From positions 62,001 to 126,000 of the forward strand of contig JAPLNI010000057.1 in the NCBI GenBank assembly GCA_026692865.1: 64,000 nt of DNA, written 5' to 3'. The position numbers and the translations under genes were made by a program. The notes beneath the pieces were generated by a model, which did no database searches, was not told the origin of the DNA, and saw nothing but the letters and a program-made list of their open reading frames with translations. Shown in pieces: positions 19,126-28,722 of this stretch (the stretch's first letter is position 1; every line of letters begins with the position of its first letter). The DNA is from Planctomycetota bacterium (GTDB lineage: Bacteria; Planctomycetota; Planctomycetia; Pirellulales; Pirellulaceae).

Positions 19126-20412
19126 ATGAATCGCCAATTGCTTGAAATGCTTGATCATCCGATGTCGCGTCGAAGACTCTTTGCACAGGCAAGTGCCGGA
19201 CTGCTAGGGGTCAAAGTTTTGACTGATCTCGAACAACTTGCAAACGCAGCACCAGCGTTTGGGGCGTCCGCGAAACAGATTATCGTGCTGATGATGCGCG
19301 GTGCGATGAGTCACCTGGATACCTTCGATCCAAAGCCTGGTCGCGAAGTTCAAGGTGAAACAGAAGCGATCAAAACAAAGACTTCAGGGGTCCTGTTTGG
19401 AAAATCACTTCCTGGCCTCGCTGCATTATCCGAAGACCTCGCCGTCATTCGATCGATGACGACCGAAACAGGTGACCACGAGCAGGGAACGTATTTTATG
19501 CGTACGGCTTATAAGAAGCTGAACAGCATTCGTCACCCGGGTTTGGGTGCGTGGTTCCTAAACGTCAACGGGAAGATCAGCAAGGACCTCCCTGGCAACG
19601 TTATTATTGGTAACGCAAACGACCATCCAGGTGCTGGCTTTTTAGAATCCACTTTGATCCCAATGCCAATTGCGGATGCCGCGAAGGGCTTAGAGAACAT
19701 CGCTTCGCCGGCCTATCTTTCAGAACAAAATTTCAAACGTCGATTAACATTGGCTGATAAGATCGATGCCGATTTTCGCCGGAAGTTTTCGAGCAACGAA
19801 ATCACGACCTACACCCAAATGTATCGTGATGCAGTTCGCTTAATGGGAAGCTCGGAACTGGAAGCCTTCGACATAACCAAAGAATCCGAAAAGACTCGTG
19901 AGGCTTACGGTAACCACAAGTTCGGCCAGGGATGTTTGCTCGCGCGAAGATTGGTTAAAGCGGGTGTTCGCTTTGTCGAAGTTGAATTTGGTCCATGGGA
20001 TATGCACCAACAGATTTTTGCGGACATTCCCGACCGCGCTGGAAACCTTGACCAGGCAATGAGCATGCTCCTGACCGATTTGAAGGAGCAAGGCTTACTC
20101 AAGACAACTATGGTTGTGCTGGCCACGGAGTTTGGTCGAACTCCGAAGATCAATGAAAACGGCGGACGCGACCATCACCCAGGAGTTTTCTCGTGCGTCT
20201 TGGCTGGAGCCGGAATCAAAGGTGGCCAAGTTTACGGCTCATCGGATAAAGATGGGTTCGCTGTCGATGACGATAGCGTTTCGGTCGCAGACTTCCACAC
20301 CACAATCGCCCAAGCCGCTGGGCTGGACGTCAAAAAAGATTACTTCGCACCAAACGGTCGGCCTTTTAAGGTAGGCGGAGGTGGCGAAGTTATCTCGAAA
20401 CTTCTGGCGTAA
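19126..20412 (+). CDS. DUF1501 protein (alkaline-phosphatase-like fold)
   Basis: A 428-aa member of the DUF1501 family, which belongs to the alkaline phosphatase/sulfatase superfamily by fold. The N-terminus has a twin-arginine-like leader (SRRRLFAQASAGLLG, about residues 14-28). IIVLMMRGAMSHLDTFDPKPG opens the mature domain with a metal-site Asp. A late metal segment, TEFGRTPKIN followed by GGRDHHPGVFSCVLAGAGI, closes it. It lies 109 bases after the DUF1549/DUF1553 gene, the standard partner. Export by the Tat pathway is likely. Substrate is unknown. Confidence 0.92.
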   Translation: MNRQLLEMLDHPMSRRRLFAQASAGLLGVKVLTDLEQLANAAPAFGASAKQIIVLMMRGAMSHLDTFDPKPGREVQGETEAIKTKTSGVLFGKSLPGLAALSEDLAVIRSMTTETGDHEQGTYFMRTAYKKLNSIRHPGLGAWFLNVNGKISKDLPGNVIIGNANDHPGAGFLESTLIPMPIADAAKGLENIASPAYLSEQNFKRRLTLADKIDADFRRKFSSNEITTYTQMYRDAVRLMGSSELEAFDITKESEKTREAYGNHKFGQGCLLARRLVKAGVRFVEVEFGPWDMHQQIFADIPDRAGNLDQAMSMLLTDLKEQGLLKTTMVVLATEFGRTPKINENGGRDHHPGVFSCVLAGAGIKGGQVYGSSDKDGFAVDDDSVSVADFHTTIAQAAGLDVKKDYFAPNGRPFKVGGGGEVISKLLA

Positions 20413-20455
20413 TCGAATTGGCCGTGAGACGTTTTTTCTCACTGCAATACATTGC

Positions 20456-20605
20456 CATCAACCACCGGTTGGCCCAGGGCTGATGAAACCTGAGCCGATG
20501 GCGCTAGCCACGGGTTTCGATTTTGCCACAATTTGCCAGATAGCACCCGAGGCTACTGCCTACGGCTCAGGAAAAACGCCCTTTTCATCAACCAAAGGTT
20601 GGCCA
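20456..20605. repeat. Paired inverted repeat element (REP/BIME-like)
   Basis: Two 27-base arms, 20489-20515 and 20545-20571, are inverted copies matching at 22 of 27 positions. They are flanked by two direct copies of catcaacca-nn-ggttggcc (20456-20475 and 20586-20605), each itself a small hairpin (caacc/ggttg). The right half lies inside the 3' end of the cyclase-like gene. I saw no other copy in the window. The arrangement is typical of mobilised REP-type elements. Confidence 0.75.
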
Positions 20606-21654
20606 GGTAGTAGCTGAGCGAGTCCCGCTGTTGCCCAAGCGGTAGCGGCTGTCGAGAGAAACTGATGCTCACCGTGGGGATCACCGTTATCAAAGTAGGG
20701 CTGAGCCTTGAAAGAAACATGAGATTCTGCTAACCAAGAACCGTCGGTGTGCTGGCGGGATAGAAGATAATCTCTAGCGCGAACGATCGAAGGATGCTCA
20801 TGATCGACACCAGTCTTGAGAAGCATAAATAGTGTTTGCCCGGTCGAGTACGAGTCGCTGTCTCGCTCTTTGGTCTCGGCCCAACCACCGTCGTCGCGTT
20901 GTGCTGCTAGGATGGAGGTGAGTGTCGTGAGCTTGATACTCTCATTGCCTCCAGCAAGCTGGTATAGTCCCCAAAGACGCCACAGTTGGTCCTGTTGATT
21001 ACGAAGCGGTACCTGAGTAAGCCATTGCTCGGCAAGCTGCCGAGCCGCGTCAACCTGTTCGCGTTGGGTGGGTGTCGCATACTTTTCGATTCCTATCAAA
21101 ACCAAGACCGTGTCTCCAATTAACGACCCTTGCATCGGAGCGCGACGACATGAGGCTTGCCAATGGCCATCGTTTTTTTTGGCAGAAGGAACCGGGCCTG
21201 TTTTCGGTTGCTTCGGATCTCGAAGCCTTGCTGAACCTTGAATTTGGAGGAGGTAGGTAACCATCGATGTCGTGGTTTCATCTTGGATTCTTTTATCCAG
21301 ATTTAGCGCCCAAAATCCAAAGCCCACCGTGGCTGCTCCGCCCGGGACATGTTCGCCTTCATCCATATCGTGTACGCGTTCTCGGAAATAATCGAGTGTG
21401 GTGTCTGCTTGGGATTTGAGCCACTCACGATCGACTGGTATCCCGGCTCGGTCCGCCTCGATGGCAGCCAGCATCGGCAGCGTCTGATGATGGCAAGAAA
21501 AGCAAGACTGGTGGCTTTGCCAGTCGCTCGCAGCTTGCACTATGCGTGCGAGGCCGCGTCGTGTAGCTGAATCAACCGTGTTCGGTTCATCGCCACGAAG
21601 ATCGGTTGGAGCTACCCACAGAGCAAACGACAATGCAGCGATGTACATTCTCAT
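20560..21654 (-). CDS. Exported squalene-cyclase/prenyltransferase-fold protein with CFSCH motif
   Basis: After a signal peptide (1-22), residues about 30-345 form alpha/alpha-toroid repeats with repeated G-W/G-S-W ends (RDDGGWAETKERDSDSYSTGQTLFML, QHTDGSWLAE). These are typical of the squalene cyclase/terpenoid cyclase fold. The catalytic DxDD motif of true squalene-hopene cyclases is not visible. A C-F-S-C-H-H motif at about residues 56-61 suggests heme or metal binding. The last residues (about GQPLVDEKGVFPEP) and the stop codon come from the repeat element at the 3' end. It overlaps the DUF1552 stop by 1 nt (TAATG), so it is translationally coupled. Confidence 0.75.
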   Translation of the reverse strand: MRMYIAALSFALWVAPTDLRGDEPNTVDSATRRGLARIVQAASDWQSHQSCFSCHHQTLPMLAAIEADRAGIPVDREWLKSQADTTLDYFRERVHDMDEGEHVPGGAATVGFGFWALNLDKRIQDETTTSMVTYLLQIQGSARLRDPKQPKTGPVPSAKKNDGHWQASCRRAPMQGSLIGDTVLVLIGIEKYATPTQREQVDAARQLAEQWLTQVPLRNQQDQLWRLWGLYQLAGGNESIKLTTLTSILAAQRDDGGWAETKERDSDSYSTGQTLFMLLKTGVDHEHPSIVRARDYLLSRQHTDGSWLAESHVSFKAQPYFDNGDPHGEHQFLSTAATAWATAGLAQLLPGQPLVDEKGVFPEP

Positions 21655-22919
21655 TATGCTTGCAAGCCATTCATTTCGCCCGTACTAGTTGCGAATCCCT
21701 CATCCTCAATTCCCAATCGATGAAGTGCGCTTAAAAACAAGTTCGGAAGCGGGTGGTTGTTTTGTTGGTCGAATGCAATGTGCTGGCCGTGACGAAATCC
21801 ACCGCCTGCAAAGAGGCACGGCATATTCTTGTTGTCGTGCGCCGATGCATTCCCGAGGTTGGAAGTGAGGAGCACCATCGTTTCTGACAGCAAATGGTCG
21901 CTCTTCAGGCGTCGCAAAAACCCAGCCCATTCATCGATGAATCCCTGTTCGACGATGGCTAGTTGACGCAGTTTTTCTTCGTCCATGCCGTGATGGCTCA
22001 AGTTATGGTAACTCTCGTCAACGCCCTCGATTCCATTGACATTATTTCCCGTTACGTGCAAGGTGATGAATCGTGTCGAGTCGGTGGCTAAGGCCATGTG
22101 GATGATGTCCAGAAAGATCCGCTCGACTGCCACTTCATTGTCGCGAGGAATATTGGTTGGGACTTTTAAGTTTACCTTGGGCTTGGGCCTTTTGATCCAT
22201 TCTTCGTTCGCCACGAGTCGTTGTTCAAGCTCTCGAACGCTTGTAAACCAGGCATCGAGTTTGTTTCGGTCGCCGGGCCCGACTTCTCGCTGAAGTGATT
22301 TCGCCTCGGCACCAACTAGGTCCATGACACTGCGTCCTTCACGGATCAAATCTGCCTGTCGTGCTTGCTCTTTGGGAGAGTCCTCGACAAACAGCTTGGT
22401 GAAAAGACGAATCGCGTTGTCTTCAGCTGGAATCATCGCCCCGTTCTCGGTATAGCAGGGGCTGTTTTGGCCATTTGTATTGAGTACCAGCGAGGGGAAG
22501 CGAGTCTCATGTCCAAGCTGTTTCGCCATCAACTGGTCCAGCGAAATCGTATTTCGCGAGGCCATGCCTCTTTGGTTGGGACAAGCCGAAAAAATGCTTC
22601 CTTCGGCGGTATGACCGCCGGTAACGCCCGGATGCGACACACCCGATACGACACTAAATTCATCGCGAATGTCTTGCAATGATTCTAGGTATCGAGACGG
22701 CTTATAATTACGACCAGAAGTTTCTGGAACAAGATTCGGATTGTGAAGTCCTAAGGCAAGGCTTATCCCTACGAATCGCTTTGCAGTCGCGTCTTCCGGT
22801 ACCGAAGCAAACGCGGGCGTCATCGCATCGAGTACTGGTAGCCCAAGGCAAACGCCCGTTCCACGAAGTACGAAGCGTCTCGAAAGACGAGCGTTTGATC
22901 CAAAGTAAACTTTTTTCAT
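21654..22919 (-). CDS. DUF1552 protein
   Basis: A 421-aa member of DUF1552, a planctomycete family with an alkaline-phosphatase-like appearance. It begins with a twin-arginine-like leader (SRRFVLRGTGVCLGLPVLDA, about residues 14-33). The family hallmarks are RFVGISLALGLHNPNLVP, VSGVSHPGVTGGHTAEGSIFS and the C-terminal LLTSNLGNASAHDNKNMPCLFAGGGF. It lies 63 bases after the DUF1592 gene, its known genomic companion, and is coupled to the cyclase-like gene. Reaction unknown. Confidence 0.92.
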   Translation of the reverse strand: MKKVYFGSNARLSRRFVLRGTGVCLGLPVLDAMTPAFASVPEDATAKRFVGISLALGLHNPNLVPETSGRNYKPSRYLESLQDIRDEFSVVSGVSHPGVTGGHTAEGSIFSACPNQRGMASRNTISLDQLMAKQLGHETRFPSLVLNTNGQNSPCYTENGAMIPAEDNAIRLFTKLFVEDSPKEQARQADLIREGRSVMDLVGAEAKSLQREVGPGDRNKLDAWFTSVRELEQRLVANEEWIKRPKPKVNLKVPTNIPRDNEVAVERIFLDIIHMALATDSTRFITLHVTGNNVNGIEGVDESYHNLSHHGMDEEKLRQLAIVEQGFIDEWAGFLRRLKSDHLLSETMVLLTSNLGNASAHDNKNMPCLFAGGGFRHGQHIAFDQQNNHPLPNLFLSALHRLGIEDEGFATSTGEMNGLQA

Positions 22920-22982
22920 GTTGTATTGTTCCTCGAAAGGGCTAGCGGTCCGCGTTAGGACTTGGTTAGGTGATTGGTCGGC

Positions 22983-25358
22983 TTACTTGTTCAGGAACAT
23001 GGCACTTGTGAGTGATTCCAAAATAATTGATCGCATGCCGAAATCCTTAAGCTTCGACTTTTGCACTACTTGTTGGATAATCTTTTTATCACTGAATTGT
23101 ATGGGAGCACCGGTCGCATAGGTTAAGAATTGTTCAGCAAATCCTTTCGCTAACTGCTCGTCGCGCTCGCGGTAAATCTTCTTCCACTGCGTAAGGTTAT
23201 CAAACGCGGCTCCCTCGGGTGTTCGGCCTTCCGCGTTAACAGTCACCCCTTTTCCATCGATGCCATAATTCGTCCGCCATCTACCAACCGGATCAAAACT
23301 TTCTAAAGCAAACCCGGGAGGATCAATCGTCATATGGCAAGACGCACACGAAGGGTTCGAGCGATGCTTATCAAGCTGCTCACGAATGGATGTTGCACCT
23401 CGAATGTCCGGTTCGATAGCCGGAATACCAGGCGGCGGAGGCGGGATCTGCACGCCAAGTATTCGCTCGTTGATGAATACGCCTCGAACAACTGGCGAAG
23501 TACTCGTACCATCGGCGGTGACTTTTAGAATGGCCGCTTGCGAGATCAAGCCGCCACGCACTTGCCTTGAAGATTGAGATAACTGAACCTTTTGAATACC
23601 TTCTCCGGATACCAGTGACACATCGGCCTGATAGTGTCTGGCGAGTCGACCATTGAGAAATGCAAACTCGGAATCAATCAAATGATCGATGCTCAGATTT
23701 TCTCGAATCAGTTCTTTGATGTAAGCTCTGGTCTCCAACACCATTGATTCTTGAACGACCGGATCAAAATCACGAAATTGTCTTGGATCTGGCGATGTAA
23801 AATCAATTTGGTTTAGCTTCAACCATTGATCGCTGTAGCTACGAACAAAACGATTCGACTTCGGATCGTCTATCATGCGTTCAATTTGTTTAGCGAGTAT
23901 CCTTGGATTCACGAGGGAGTTATCTTTGGCTAGTTGAATCAGCTCCTCATCGGGCATACTAACCCAAAGAGCGTAGCTTAATCGCGAAGCAACAGCATAA
24001 GCGTCCAACACACCTGGAGACTCAATAAACGTTAGGAAACGTGGGGAACACAGTATCGCGAGGTAGCTGCATCGAAGTGCTTCGGTGAACGACTCGCCAT
24101 CGGACAATGCTTTTTGTCCGATTTCGCGATAGGGTGCAAGCTGTGCTGAATCCAAAGGTCGACGAAAGGCCTTACTAGCAAAACCCGCGACCAACGTATC
24201 TAAAGCTTGAGTGGGATCTGCTTTGATAAATTGTTGGTCTACGTCACCGAAAAGGTTTCGGCTTATCTCTGTGTGATCTGCGATCGGGTAGATGCGTTCT
24301 ATATCAACTCCTTGATGCGCGATCCCAGATACTCCTTCTTTTTCAATATCCCTATCCTTGTAAGAAACAGTGCCGCCATTAAGTCCTGTCTTAGTACGTT
24401 TCAGCGCTCCATCGTTTGGCTTTAGCTCAAGAATATGATCTTCTTGAATCCAAGCTTCGTAAACAATATCGCGAGGCGTGGTTGTCGCTTCGACCAACCC
24501 AACCATGTACAGTAACGGTGCGTTGGAATAGCAGACACCCGAACGAAGGGTACCCCAAACAGCACCATCTTCTCCAGAGTTAATTGCTCGCACGTTTCGC
24601 AGAGTCACGCGATACCAGCCGTCGTCAGGAATTTCAATCGATGTCATTCTCCCATAAAACTGTGTTCCGATAGGCCACGAAATACTTTCACCATTGCGAA
24701 ACTCGGGGCCTCGATAATTACCTTTGCCTTCCCCCTTGGTTAGCTGCTCGGGAGTGAGTTGCAATCGGTACTCGCGATCGCCATCGCTGGCACGTTCAAA
24801 TGCCTCTTCAAGGGCTATATCGGCCACGTCCAAGTAGCGTGTTAATTGGTAGTGAGACAACTGCTGTCCAGATGCGACCGTCTCGAAACCAAGCGAAGAC
24901 GGGTCCTCAGGTAACAAATCTTTCAAAGGAATATCGATGCCTAGCAAATCATGAAGCGTGTGTTCATATTCGACTCGCGTGAGTCTGCGACTACGCACGC
25001 GTCCGTTCATGGCGATATCGGACTGATCCGCAGCGAGAAGGGGTTTTTCAAGTTCTGCAACGAATTGATCGACATCTGCTTTGGAAGGCCGCGGCTCTTC
25101 CTTGGGCGGCATCTCTCCGTTGGCAACTCTTTCTATCACTCGTTTCCAAATTGCAAAGTTATCGCGATTTGTAGGATCTAATTTTAGATTTGCTAAGTTT
25201 AAATTTGCTTCGGTTACTTCAGCATTGTGGCAGCTATGACAATTCTGTTTAAGGAACGAATCGACAGATGTAGCCCATGAACGCGTTTCGGCGGAAACTA
25301 GGAATAACGTTTGCAATGCGATAAGAATTGCAAAGCAAGTTTGTCGAAAGTTTATCAT
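22983..25358 (-). CDS. Exported DUF1592-type protein with two CxxCH motifs (PSD1 family)
   Basis: A 791-aa protein with a signal peptide (1-24). An N-terminal cytochrome-c-like motif, CHSCH (about 40-44), is followed by DUF1587 (VEYEHTLHDLLGIDIPLKDLLPED), then DUF1595 and DUF1592 (GFASKAFRRPLD; LSYALWVSMPDEEL; DQWLKLNQIDF), DUF1588 (KVTADGTSTSPVVRGVFI, then RSNPSCASCHMTIDPPG, with the second CxxCH) and DUF1585 at the end. The two CxxCH motifs could bind heme c. It overlaps the sulfatase stop by 4 nt (ATGA). The gene lies within the sulfatase-DUF1592-DUF1552-cyclase operon. Confidence 0.93.
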   Translation of the reverse strand: MINFRQTCFAILIALQTLFLVSAETRSWATSVDSFLKQNCHSCHNAEVTEANLNLANLKLDPTNRDNFAIWKRVIERVANGEMPPKEEPRPSKADVDQFVAELEKPLLAADQSDIAMNGRVRSRRLTRVEYEHTLHDLLGIDIPLKDLLPEDPSSLGFETVASGQQLSHYQLTRYLDVADIALEEAFERASDGDREYRLQLTPEQLTKGEGKGNYRGPEFRNGESISWPIGTQFYGRMTSIEIPDDGWYRVTLRNVRAINSGEDGAVWGTLRSGVCYSNAPLLYMVGLVEATTTPRDIVYEAWIQEDHILELKPNDGALKRTKTGLNGGTVSYKDRDIEKEGVSGIAHQGVDIERIYPIADHTEISRNLFGDVDQQFIKADPTQALDTLVAGFASKAFRRPLDSAQLAPYREIGQKALSDGESFTEALRCSYLAILCSPRFLTFIESPGVLDAYAVASRLSYALWVSMPDEELIQLAKDNSLVNPRILAKQIERMIDDPKSNRFVRSYSDQWLKLNQIDFTSPDPRQFRDFDPVVQESMVLETRAYIKELIRENLSIDHLIDSEFAFLNGRLARHYQADVSLVSGEGIQKVQLSQSSRQVRGGLISQAAILKVTADGTSTSPVVRGVFINERILGVQIPPPPPGIPAIEPDIRGATSIREQLDKHRSNPSCASCHMTIDPPGFALESFDPVGRWRTNYGIDGKGVTVNAEGRTPEGAAFDNLTQWKKIYRERDEQLAKGFAEQFLTYATGAPIQFSDKKIIQQVVQKSKLKDFGMRSIILESLTSAMFLNK

Positions 25359-27400
25359 GGGACTGAAACAATTGCCTTTTTGATGACTACCACTCCGTCA
25401 AACGCGATAAAGTTTGCTTGTGTTTTTCGCTCGGCAATGATTGCGTGTTTCGCTTTGGTTTCACTTCCTGCAAAATCAACAACCAACTCATCGTCTTGAA
25501 AGGTCAGTCGGACTGTTTGCCATTGATTCGAGTCGAACTTTACTCGTTTCTTGCCTAATATAACAAGTGTCGATTCCTCGACTCCTGCATCATTTGGTTT
25601 TTTCGCATCAGGATTCTTAGCAATTTCAATCTGACCTCGAGATATGACTATGCGAAAACTGCGTCCTTGCTCGGCAGTTTGTATGCGTAGCGAGTGTCGG
25701 TCGGCATCGCCTAACAATATCTGAAAATCGATTGAACCATTATCGATTTTGATAGGTCCGGTAAGAGGGCTCCCCTTCGCGTCCGCTTTGCCAAACATGG
25801 CACCATCGCGTTCACTCCAGTTGTTTCCTTTAAAGCTTGTTAAATCTAGTGCTTTTGGATTCACCAATGGTTGAAGGTCAGTGATGATCGGTTTCGCAGC
25901 GACGACAATCGGAGGCATCTCGCGACTGTACCCGCCATTGCGATAACGAACCAAGAGAGCTTCGAGTCGATTCACTTCACTGAGATTATTTGCCGATAAA
26001 TCGTTCGTCTCCGAGATATCTTGTTTCAAGTTGTAGAGCATACGGGTCATCTGATTAGCGCGAGCTTTTTTGGAAGCGGGTCGAACATCATCCGCTGGGA
26101 CTCCCTCGATCCATTTCCAATCGCCTTGACGGATTGCGAAGTTGCCATCCGCGCTGTGCACGATGAGATCCGGGCGAAGAGCTCCTTCGTACTTCTCGTT
26201 CATCCATGCTTTTGAAATGTCGAAACTATCCTCTGCGCCTTCGTTGGGGATAGGGAGGTTTGCATCGGTGATCTTTGCGATACTTGCAAGCGTATCCACG
26301 ATGCTGACTGTCTCATCGCATACGGTTCCTGCAGGAACTCGTCTCGGCCATCGTACGAGATAGGGAACTCGGAATCCACCTTCCCACACATCGTGCTTGC
26401 CTCCTCGAAAAGGTCCAACGGGCTTTAGACCAGCGTTCCGGGCTAAGTTCTGAGGCGTATCACCGGTTGGCTTGTTAACGCCCCCGTTATCGCTGGTAAA
26501 AATCACAAGCGTGTTCTCTGCGAGCCCGTGCTTATCTAAAGCATCCAAAACGCGGCCTACGCTGATATCAAGATCGCGAATGAAGTCGCAAAAGGGACCG
26601 CCTTTACTCTTGCCTGCGGTTTCTTTGGAAGGTGTGATCGGATTGTGGACAGCGACAGGAGTAAAGTAAACGAAGAATGGCTTGTCGGCTTTCTGCTGTT
26701 GAATCCATCCAACCATCTTGCTCGTGAGCGTCTCCATGACTTCATCGTCAATTCGCTTCGGTGCATTAATGTCGAAAGCTTTTACGTCCTGTCCCTTTTG
26801 TTGCCCCATCGTCACGTAGGATGGACTTGGAGAGCTTGGACTTTCTTTGTTCAGCCCGTAGACCCAGTGGTTCTCGACATAAACGCCGCTGACATCGCCA
26901 TGATTTGCTGGAACGCCAAAATGGTAGTCAAAGCCGATTTCGAGCGGACCTGGTTTTAGTTCCTTGGTAAAGTCGCAACGTTCTGCTGTCCCATATCCAA
27001 GATGCCATTTGCCGACCGCTGCACAGTTGTATCCATGTGACTTTAGCATCGAAGCGATAGTCAAACGTGACGTTTCGATGTGAAGAGGAGATGTGGTCCC
27101 AAGCACTTCGCTTTGTAGTGAAGTCCGCCAACAGTAACGCCCCGTCAACAAAGCGTAACGCGTCGGCGAGCATACCGAAGAAGTCGTGTTCGCATCCGTA
27201 AATCGCCTTCCCTCCTTGGCAAGTCGATCAATATTGGGAGTCTTCACAAGCTCCGGATTTGCTCCGTAGCATCCCACGCTTCCCCAACCGAGATCGTCGC
27301 TCAAGATTACAACCACATTAGGCTTCGAAGGCTTTGTCGTATCAGCCCCCAATGCGACACCAGATACCACCATCGACAACAAAAACAGGAAGGTTTTCAT
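25355..27400 (-). CDS. Exported arylsulfatase with extra C-terminal domain
   Basis: A 681-aa sulfatase, about 200 aa longer than the common form. The signal peptide is residues 1-19. The metal site starts with NVVVILSDDLGWGSVGCYG; the formylglycine motif C77-S-P-T-R81 is followed by YALLTGRYCW; a second metal segment FTSDNGG lies at about 304. The sulfatase part ends near 500. The C-terminal 160 residues look like a jelly-roll or DUF1080-like domain (SFKGNNWSERDGAMFGKAD, QTVRLTFQDDELVVDFAGSETKAKH), possibly for binding carbohydrate. First gene of the operon with DUF1592, DUF1552 and the cyclase-like protein, coupled by a 4-nt overlap. Confidence 0.93.
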   Translation of the reverse strand: MKTFLFLLSMVVSGVALGADTTKPSKPNVVVILSDDLGWGSVGCYGANPELVKTPNIDRLAKEGRRFTDANTTSSVCSPTRYALLTGRYCWRTSLQSEVLGTTSPLHIETSRLTIASMLKSHGYNCAAVGKWHLGYGTAERCDFTKELKPGPLEIGFDYHFGVPANHGDVSGVYVENHWVYGLNKESPSSPSPSYVTMGQQKGQDVKAFDINAPKRIDDEVMETLTSKMVGWIQQQKADKPFFVYFTPVAVHNPITPSKETAGKSKGGPFCDFIRDLDISVGRVLDALDKHGLAENTLVIFTSDNGGVNKPTGDTPQNLARNAGLKPVGPFRGGKHDVWEGGFRVPYLVRWPRRVPAGTVCDETVSIVDTLASIAKITDANLPIPNEGAEDSFDISKAWMNEKYEGALRPDLIVHSADGNFAIRQGDWKWIEGVPADDVRPASKKARANQMTRMLYNLKQDISETNDLSANNLSEVNRLEALLVRYRNGGYSREMPPIVVAAKPIITDLQPLVNPKALDLTSFKGNNWSERDGAMFGKADAKGSPLTGPIKIDNGSIDFQILLGDADRHSLRIQTAEQGRSFRIVISRGQIEIAKNPDAKKPNDAGVEESTLVILGKKRVKFDSNQWQTVRLTFQDDELVVDFAGSETKAKHAIIAERKTQANFIAFDGVVVIKKAIVSVP

Positions 27401-27657
27401 TACGTCTTATACCGATCTAATGGGTGGGCTATTGAATTAATCACTCAGCGTCGGGCAAGTGCGAATGATAGAAGGAGAGAGTTTGACTCAAACGTTAAGG
27501 CAGGGAGAGTTAGACTACCTTAGCCCAACAGAATTTGCAATCTATATCGATGGAGAGTAGCCAAACGATCGATACGCCCAAGTTCGACATGTTCAGCGAG
27601 TACGAGAACGTTCAATCGTCAAACGAGCAGTTTTATCCAATAAATTTCTTGAATCGG

Positions 27658-28665
27658 CTACTTTTTATTCCAGCGATCTGCTTTTTCAAGAACTTGCGAA
27701 GGCCCGGATCCGTCAATCCACGTCTTCGCCAGATCAACATCTTGCAAGTAAGCATCCCAAAACGCGGTGCTCAAGGCAAGAATCACGCGATGATGATTCG
27801 GATTCCTCTTGCTCTTATTTCCAGGTAGAGCATGATCGCTGAAGGCCTCGTGCTCGCCTTCGTCAAGAACTAGTTGGTATTTATTCCCCGCCGGTAGCCC
27901 AGGAAAAACAGCAAGTCGTGACTCGACATCCGCATCTCCAACAGCGGCGATATCTCGGCTTCCAGTCATGAGCATCCAAGGAATGGAGACACCTCCAAAT
28001 AGCTTTGTCGGCTCGCCACCGTTCTTGGGACTATTGGGGCTCATGATCACAGCAGCTTTGATACGAGCGTCCGTAAATTGCGCGCTACCTGTCCGAGTTC
28101 GTTGCCCGCTAACGCCTTGAGTGGTCACGGCTCCGAAAGAATGACCAGACATTCCAACTCGGCTGAGATCCATTCTTCCATTCAATTCGGATTCTTTAGA
28201 AGTATTCCACCGCTCTAGTTGATCGATTACTGATGTAACATCTTTAAATCGATTTAATGTGTTCTGCAAATTCGCAGCTTGCTTCATCGCAGCCATTCGC
28301 TGGAGAATTGGTGCATCTTTCCAAACAGATTCGTCACTCCCAATGTGCTGCATGAACACAACGACATAGCCGCGGCCAGACCAGTGCTCGCCGAGATACG
28401 GATTTCCTTGACGAGTGCCTCCCAAGCCGTGACTGAAGAGAACCACAGGTGCTGAAGTCTTCTTTGCAGGTAAGTAAATGCGTACGGGAATATCTCGAGT
28501 TCTCGAGTCGTCTTTTACCGTTAGATTGATTGCAGTCGATTTCCAATTGGCAGGGACAGCTAAAGGATCATACGGTCCTTCGTTACCGAACGCAGTAGAC
28601 AAACCGCTACCGAAAATTGTCCCAAGAATGATTACGGATAAAGGTAGGCTTGAGGCTAGCTTCAT
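27658..28665 (-). CDS. Exported alpha/beta hydrolase (PAF-acetylhydrolase/chlorophyllase-like)
   Basis: A 335-aa protein with a signal peptide (1-26). The alpha/beta hydrolase core shows PVVLFSHGLGGTRQGNPYLGEHW as the oxyanion-hole region. The nucleophile elbow is GHSFGAVTT at about residues 174-182, and a late His appears in GEHEAFSDH. Esterase or lipase-like activity is likely; substrate unknown. It is not closely linked to either neighbour (257 bases upstream to the sulfatase start). Confidence 0.82.
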   Translation of the reverse strand: MKLASSLPLSVIILGTIFGSGLSTAFGNEGPYDPLAVPANWKSTAINLTVKDDSRTRDIPVRIYLPAKKTSAPVVLFSHGLGGTRQGNPYLGEHWSGRGYVVVFMQHIGSDESVWKDAPILQRMAAMKQAANLQNTLNRFKDVTSVIDQLERWNTSKESELNGRMDLSRVGMSGHSFGAVTTQGVSGQRTRTGSAQFTDARIKAAVIMSPNSPKNGGEPTKLFGGVSIPWMLMTGSRDIAAVGDADVESRLAVFPGLPAGNKYQLVLDEGEHEAFSDHALPGNKSKRNPNHHRVILALSTAFWDAYLQDVDLAKTWIDGSGPSQVLEKADRWNKK

Positions 28666-28722
28666 AACAATTGAACCTTAGTGTTTAGCTACAGAGTCGA
28701 GATGATATTATAACACGGAGCC

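Noticed and set aside
17079-25358. Calling the DUF1549 and DUF1592 proteins cytochromes c
   Set aside because: CxxCH motifs are present, but heme binding by these families is not established from sequence, so only the motif is reported.
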